Part shown: positions 61,500 to 64,000 of the stretch, one piece after another | How the letters are laid out: each line of letters starts with the position of its first letter | How positions within the stretch are numbered: position 1 is the first letter of the stretch | Assembly (NCBI GenBank): GCA_946567425.1 | Contig: CAMNXF010000005.1 | Location: 1 to 64,000 of the forward strand | Length of the DNA: 64,000 nt | DNA from: an uncultured Clostridia bacterium | GTDB lineage: Bacteria; Bacillota; Clostridia; Oscillospirales; Ruminococcaceae | Reading direction: 5' to 3' | Program-made: the position numbers and the translations under genes | The notes under the pieces: generated by a model | Seen by the model: only the letters and a program-made list of their open reading frames with translations | Databases searched by the model: none | Told to the model about the DNA's origin: nothing

Positions 61500-62430
61500 A
61501 CGATTTCTTTTACCGTTACTTCTGGCGGTGCTGCTGTGCGGCTGCTCGCTCCCGTCGGAGAAGCTGACCGACGACAAGCTCCAGATCGTGACGACGATTT
61601 TTCCCGCTTATGACTTCGCGCTGCAGGTTTTCGGCGACACCGCCGACATTACGCTGCTGTTAAAGGCGGGCACGGAGAGCCATTCCTACGACCCGTCCGC
61701 GCGCGATATCGTCAAGATAGAGGGCTGCGACCTGTTCATCTACAACGGAGGCGAATCGGACGCTTGGGTGGAGAATATTCTTAAATCCGCCGACGAGGTG
61801 AACGCGCTGCGAATGATGGACGCAGTGGAGGCGCTCGACGAGGATCACGAGGGTATTGCCGAGCAAGAACACGACGATCACGACCATGACGAGGAATACG
61901 ACGAGCACGTCTGGACTTCCCCGAAAAATGCCGCACTGATAGTGCGGAGCATAGAACAGGAGGCTTCAGCACTTGCTCCCGAGAACAGAGCGCTGTACGA
62001 GAGCGCGGCGGGGGAGTACGCCGCCGAAATAAACGCGCTTGACGAGAAATTCACGGAGCTGCTGTCGGGCGAGGAGCGCTGTTTCGTTTTCGGCGACAGG
62101 TTTCCGCTGCTGTACTTTTTCCGTGAGTACGGACTGAACTACACGGCGGCGTTCCCGGGGTGCGGCAGTGAGACAGAGCCGTCCGCGCAGACCATAGCGG
62201 CACTTGCCGAAAGGCTCTCCGAGAGCGATACCGTGCCGACCGTGTTTTGTATCGAGCTGTCAAACCGCAAGCTCGCGGAAACTCTCGCGGACGAGAACGG
62301 ACTGCCCGTAGCGGAATTTCACACCTGTCACAACATCACGGCAGACGATTTCGCGGCGGGGGAGAGCTATGTTTCACTTATGGAGCGGAACTACAAAATG
62401 CTGCAAAACGCGCTGAAGAACGGAGGATAA
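61492..62430 (+). CDS. znuA: ZnuA/AdcA-type zinc-binding lipoprotein (ABC transporter solute-binding component)
   Basis: 312 residues. Lipoprotein signal (LLLAVLLCGC), then TTIFPAYDFALQVFGD as in ZnuA. His ligands appear in GTESHSYDPSARD, in an acidic His-rich loop (~120-145, HDDHDHDEEYDEHVW), in the EYGL...-type middle region, and in EFHTCHN. It captures extracellular Zn2+ for an ABC importer. Unusually, no ZnuB permease or ZnuC ATPase gene follows; the next gene is a methyltransferase. A relic of a second copy lies at 63262-63371. The start overlaps the regulator gene with GGGG before it. Confidence 0.92.
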   Translation: MLKRFLLPLLLAVLLCGCSLPSEKLTDDKLQIVTTIFPAYDFALQVFGDTADITLLLKAGTESHSYDPSARDIVKIEGCDLFIYNGGESDAWVENILKSADEVNALRMMDAVEALDEDHEGIAEQEHDDHDHDEEYDEHVWTSPKNAALIVRSIEQEASALAPENRALYESAAGEYAAEINALDEKFTELLSGEERCFVFGDRFPLLYFFREYGLNYTAAFPGCGSETEPSAQTIAALAERLSESDTVPTVFCIELSNRKLAETLADENGLPVAEFHTCHNITADDFAAGESYVSLMERNYKMLQNALKNGG

Positions 62431-62431
62431 A

Positions 62432-63121
62432 ATGCACGATATTATACGGCAGTGGGATAATAGCGCGGCGGTATATACCGAGGAGCAGGAAAAATCGAAG
62501 TTTGTCGGGAGCAACAAGGCTGTTATTGAGGCGCGCTTTAAGCATCTGAATGGAGAGCGCGTGCTTGATCTGGGTTGCGGTTACGGTTGGTATACGGATT
62601 ATTTTGCGTACATCGGAGCTGATGCGATCGGCGTTGACGGTTCGGAAAAGATGGTTGCAATAGCGAGGGAAAGATATCCCGACTTGAAATTTTCCATCGC
62701 GGATATCGAAAGGCCGCTGCCGTTTGCTGATAGTAGCTTTGATATCGTCTTTTCAAATCAAGTACTTATGGATATTGAAAACGCAGATTTTGTTATTTCG
62801 GAATGTGAAAGGGTTCTCGGGAAAAGCGGCGTTTTTTATTTTGGAATAGTTCACCCGTGCTTCTACGACGGCAAATGGCTAACGGACGAAAACGGTTATC
62901 GTTACTCAAAGGCGGTTGGCCGCTATTTAAGCCGTTACCGTCTGACGAATGAATTTTGGGGAGCAACCGTGCATTTTCACCGTCCGCTGTCTTTTTATCT
63001 GAATGCTGCGGCAAAGTGCGGATTTACGCTGAAAGAGGTCTGCGAACCTGTTACTTATGACGGCGTTACTCAAAACAACGACCTGCCCTTGTTTTTCTTT
63101 GCGGAATTTGTAAAAAAGTAA
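62432..63121 (+). CDS. Class I SAM-dependent methyltransferase (UbiE/Methyltransf_11 type)
   Basis: 229 residues. SAM-binding motif I VLDLGCGYGWYTDYF (~residues 45-59), acidic VDGS after strand 2, ADIERPLPFADSSFDIVFSN as motifs II/III, then FYFGIVHPCF and a substrate-recognition C-terminal part. It begins one base after the zinc lipoprotein stop with CGGAGG before the ATG. Small molecule methylation is likely; target unknown. Confidence 0.88.
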   Translation: MHDIIRQWDNSAAVYTEEQEKSKFVGSNKAVIEARFKHLNGERVLDLGCGYGWYTDYFAYIGADAIGVDGSEKMVAIARERYPDLKFSIADIERPLPFADSSFDIVFSNQVLMDIENADFVISECERVLGKSGVFYFGIVHPCFYDGKWLTDENGYRYSKAVGRYLSRYRLTNEFWGATVHFHRPLSFYLNAAAKCGFTLKEVCEPVTYDGVTQNNDLPLFFFAEFVKK

Positions 63122-63131
63122 AACCGTTTCA

Positions 63132-63160
63132 TTGCATTGTTGATAATAATGCGCTATAAT
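63132..63160 (+). promoter_or_regulatory. Promoter upstream of the zinc-lipoprotein relic and TfoX-C gene
   Basis: TTGCAT (63132-63137), 17-bp spacer, TATAAT (63155-63160). A GGAGGTG follows at ~63168 but no start codon is correctly placed after it, consistent with a dead gene. The next intact gene is 215 bases downstream. Confidence 0.6.
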
Positions 63161-63261
63161 AAGTGCGGAGGTGTTGCATTACCGCAAACGAAAAGGACTT
63201 CAACACAATGCCGAAAGACGGTAAGAGAAACGCACAAGGCTTATCATGGCGGGGAGACTTT

Positions 63262-63371
63262 GAGTACGGACTGAACACACGGCGGACGATTTCGAGGCAG
63301 GGGAGAGCTATGTTTCGCTTATGGAGCGGAATTACAAAATGCTGCATGACGCGTTGATGAGCGGAGGTTAA
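63262..63371 (+). pseudogene. Decayed fragment of a second zinc-binding lipoprotein gene
   Basis: Bases 63262-63276 repeat GAGTACGGACTGAAC of znuA (62125-62139), and the following ~95 bases are about 85-90% identical to the znuA 3' end (62336-62430), including its stop and the downstream GGAGG. Translation of the second part ends ADDFEAGESYVSLMERNY... and stops at 63369-63371. The ~200 bases between the two znuA segments are deleted, and the N-terminal two thirds are missing. The relic's 3' end supplies the ribosome binding site for the TfoX-C gene at 63374. Confidence 0.8.
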
Positions 63372-63373
63372 TT

Positions 63374-63631
63374 ATGGGACAGTTGGCAAATCTTCCAAAT
63401 ATAGGAAAAGTAGTTGAGGAACAGCTGAACGCCGTTGGTATCGAGACCACTGAACAGCTTGTTAAAACGGGCGCGGAAAACGCGTGGCTGAAAATACAGG
63501 CGATTGACAGCAGTGCTTGTATCCACCGACTTTTAGCTATAGAGGGGGCAATCCGCGGAATAAAGAAAACCGATATCCCCGCCGAGCGCAAGGCGGAGCT
63601 TAAGGCGTTTTATAATTTGCATAAGCCGTAA
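63374..63631 (+). CDS. TfoX C-terminal-domain protein
   Basis: 85 residues corresponding to the TfoX_C domain (helix-hairpin-helix-like): LANLPNIGKVVEEQLNAVGI, TTEQLVKTGAENAWLKI, IHRLLAIEGAIRGI. In gammaproteobacteria TfoX/Sxy regulates competence; stand-alone C-terminal-domain proteins are common in Firmicutes with no known role. The ribosome binding site GCGGAGG comes from the upstream relic. The fold suggests nucleic-acid or protein contact. Confidence 0.85.
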   Translation: MGQLANLPNIGKVVEEQLNAVGIETTEQLVKTGAENAWLKIQAIDSSACIHRLLAIEGAIRGIKKTDIPAERKAELKAFYNLHKP

Positions 63632-63654
63632 ACCTGAATTTAAAGGAGCAAACT

Positions 63655-64000
63655 ATGAAAATAATAGCGATCGGAGCTGTGACAGCAGGCGGGAAAACAA
63701 CAGTTGTAAATGCAATTAAAGATCGGCTGCCAAGAACAGCGTCACTTCACTTTGATGACTACTCATTTGAGGGAGAAGTCGAAGACTTTTCCAAATGGGT
63801 ATCAGAGGGTGCGGATGTTCATGTATGGGACTTATCTCCGTTAAAAGCGGATATTGAAAGAATCATCCGCAGCAGCGAATATGACTATCCTACTGTTGGA
63901 CTATCCATTTGCATACCAACATCAAATGATTAAGGATTATTTGGATTGCTGCATATTTATTGATACACCATTAGACATAGCAATGGCTTGAAGAGTTCTT
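63655..64000 (+). pseudogene. Broken P-loop nucleoside/uridine kinase-like gene (continues past window)
   Basis: AAAGGAG and ATG at 63655 begin a P-loop protein (AIGAVTAGGKTTVVNAI, then DDYSFEGEVEDFSKW). The frame runs to a premature stop at 63931-63933. One extra base near 63887-63889 accounts for this: from CTA at 63890 the +1 frame continues sensibly as LLLDYPFAYQHQMIKDYLD and CCIFIDTPLDIAMA, the expected kinase continuation. That frame then meets TGA at 63989-63991 where an Arg codon (CGA) would fit. One frameshift and one nonsense change indicate a pseudogene, unless there are sequencing errors. The region is AT-richer than its neighbours. Confidence 0.75.

Noticed and set aside
63163-63357. 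64-codon protein from GTG 63163
   Set aside because: The frame crosses the znuA relic out of its original frame and gives an Arg/Cys-rich product without family support.

Overview
The window looks like chromosome of a Gram-positive anaerobe of class Clostridia, probably an Oscillospirales/Ruminococcaceae relative. This is inferred from AGGAGG-type ribosome binding sites, near-consensus sigma-A promoters (TTGACA-N17-TATAAT), surface proteins ending in an NPxTG sorting signal, ferredoxin-dependent oxidoreductases, a FeoA-FeoB fusion, and many plant-polysaccharide enzymes. No rRNA, tRNA, CRISPR array, prophage or intact transposase was seen. Most genes are moderately GC-rich; the last ~900 bases are AT-richer and contain decayed genes.

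Layout. 1-440: end of a repeat-bearing cell-wall protein. 0.5-1.7 kb: rRNA methyltransferase. 1.75-6.6 kb (minus): a xyloglucan/xylose-type sugar locus with an AraC regulator, a GH31 alpha-xylosidase and a second TIM-barrel hydrolase. 6.8-8.1 kb: two motility/chemotaxis genes (YjfB-like, CheV). 8.1-14 kb: a small conserved-looking protein, two G3E (CobW-like) metal GTPases, and a 5'-methylthioadenosine salvage run (MtnA, GNAT, unknown, MTA/SAH deaminase). 14.4-29.7 kb: housekeeping genes (YgiQ radical SAM, epimerase, TypA, MATE, RluA, GapA, aldo/keto reductase, CarB, a ComEC-like lipoprotein). 29.7-33.8 kb: ferrous iron uptake (FeoAB fusion plus Cys-rich partner) and a GH3 lipoprotein. 33.8-40 kb: pectin use, with a 2-keto-3-deoxygluconate kinase next to a 1547-residue surface PL9 pectate lyase. 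40-45.5 kb: a MoxR AAA/DUF2201 pair, lipid enzymes and an SprA-like metalloprotease. 45.6-52 kb: GH2 beta-galactosidase, FGGY kinase, a ParB-like protein and AraD. 52-57.7 kb: a tight five-gene operon of mostly unknown proteins around a LOTUS/DUF3825 protein. 57.7-60 kb (minus): membrane protein, unknown and PduL. 60-64 kb: DUF4279, cysteine hydrolase, Fur-family regulator, orphan zinc-binding lipoprotein, methyltransferase, a relic of the zinc lipoprotein gene, TfoX-C protein and a broken kinase gene.

The most unusual signal is non-coding. Five related structured elements (5.5, 9.6, 16.3, 17.5 and 21.4 kb) lie directly upstream of unrelated genes, always in the gene's orientation. Each has a variable but self-complementary long stem, an invariant GRCTAG, a second variable but self-complementary hairpin and an invariant CGGTGCG; four of the five also have a GAGCTTTTGC tail that can close on an upstream GCAAA. 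Compensatory changes between copies argue for selection on RNA (or single-stranded DNA) structure. I do not recognise it as a named RNA family. Other points of interest are the LOTUS/DUF3825 operon, the decayed zinc-lipoprotein gene that now supplies the leader of the next gene, a G3E GTPase fused to a YcgQ-type domain, and an unclassified glycoside hydrolase.
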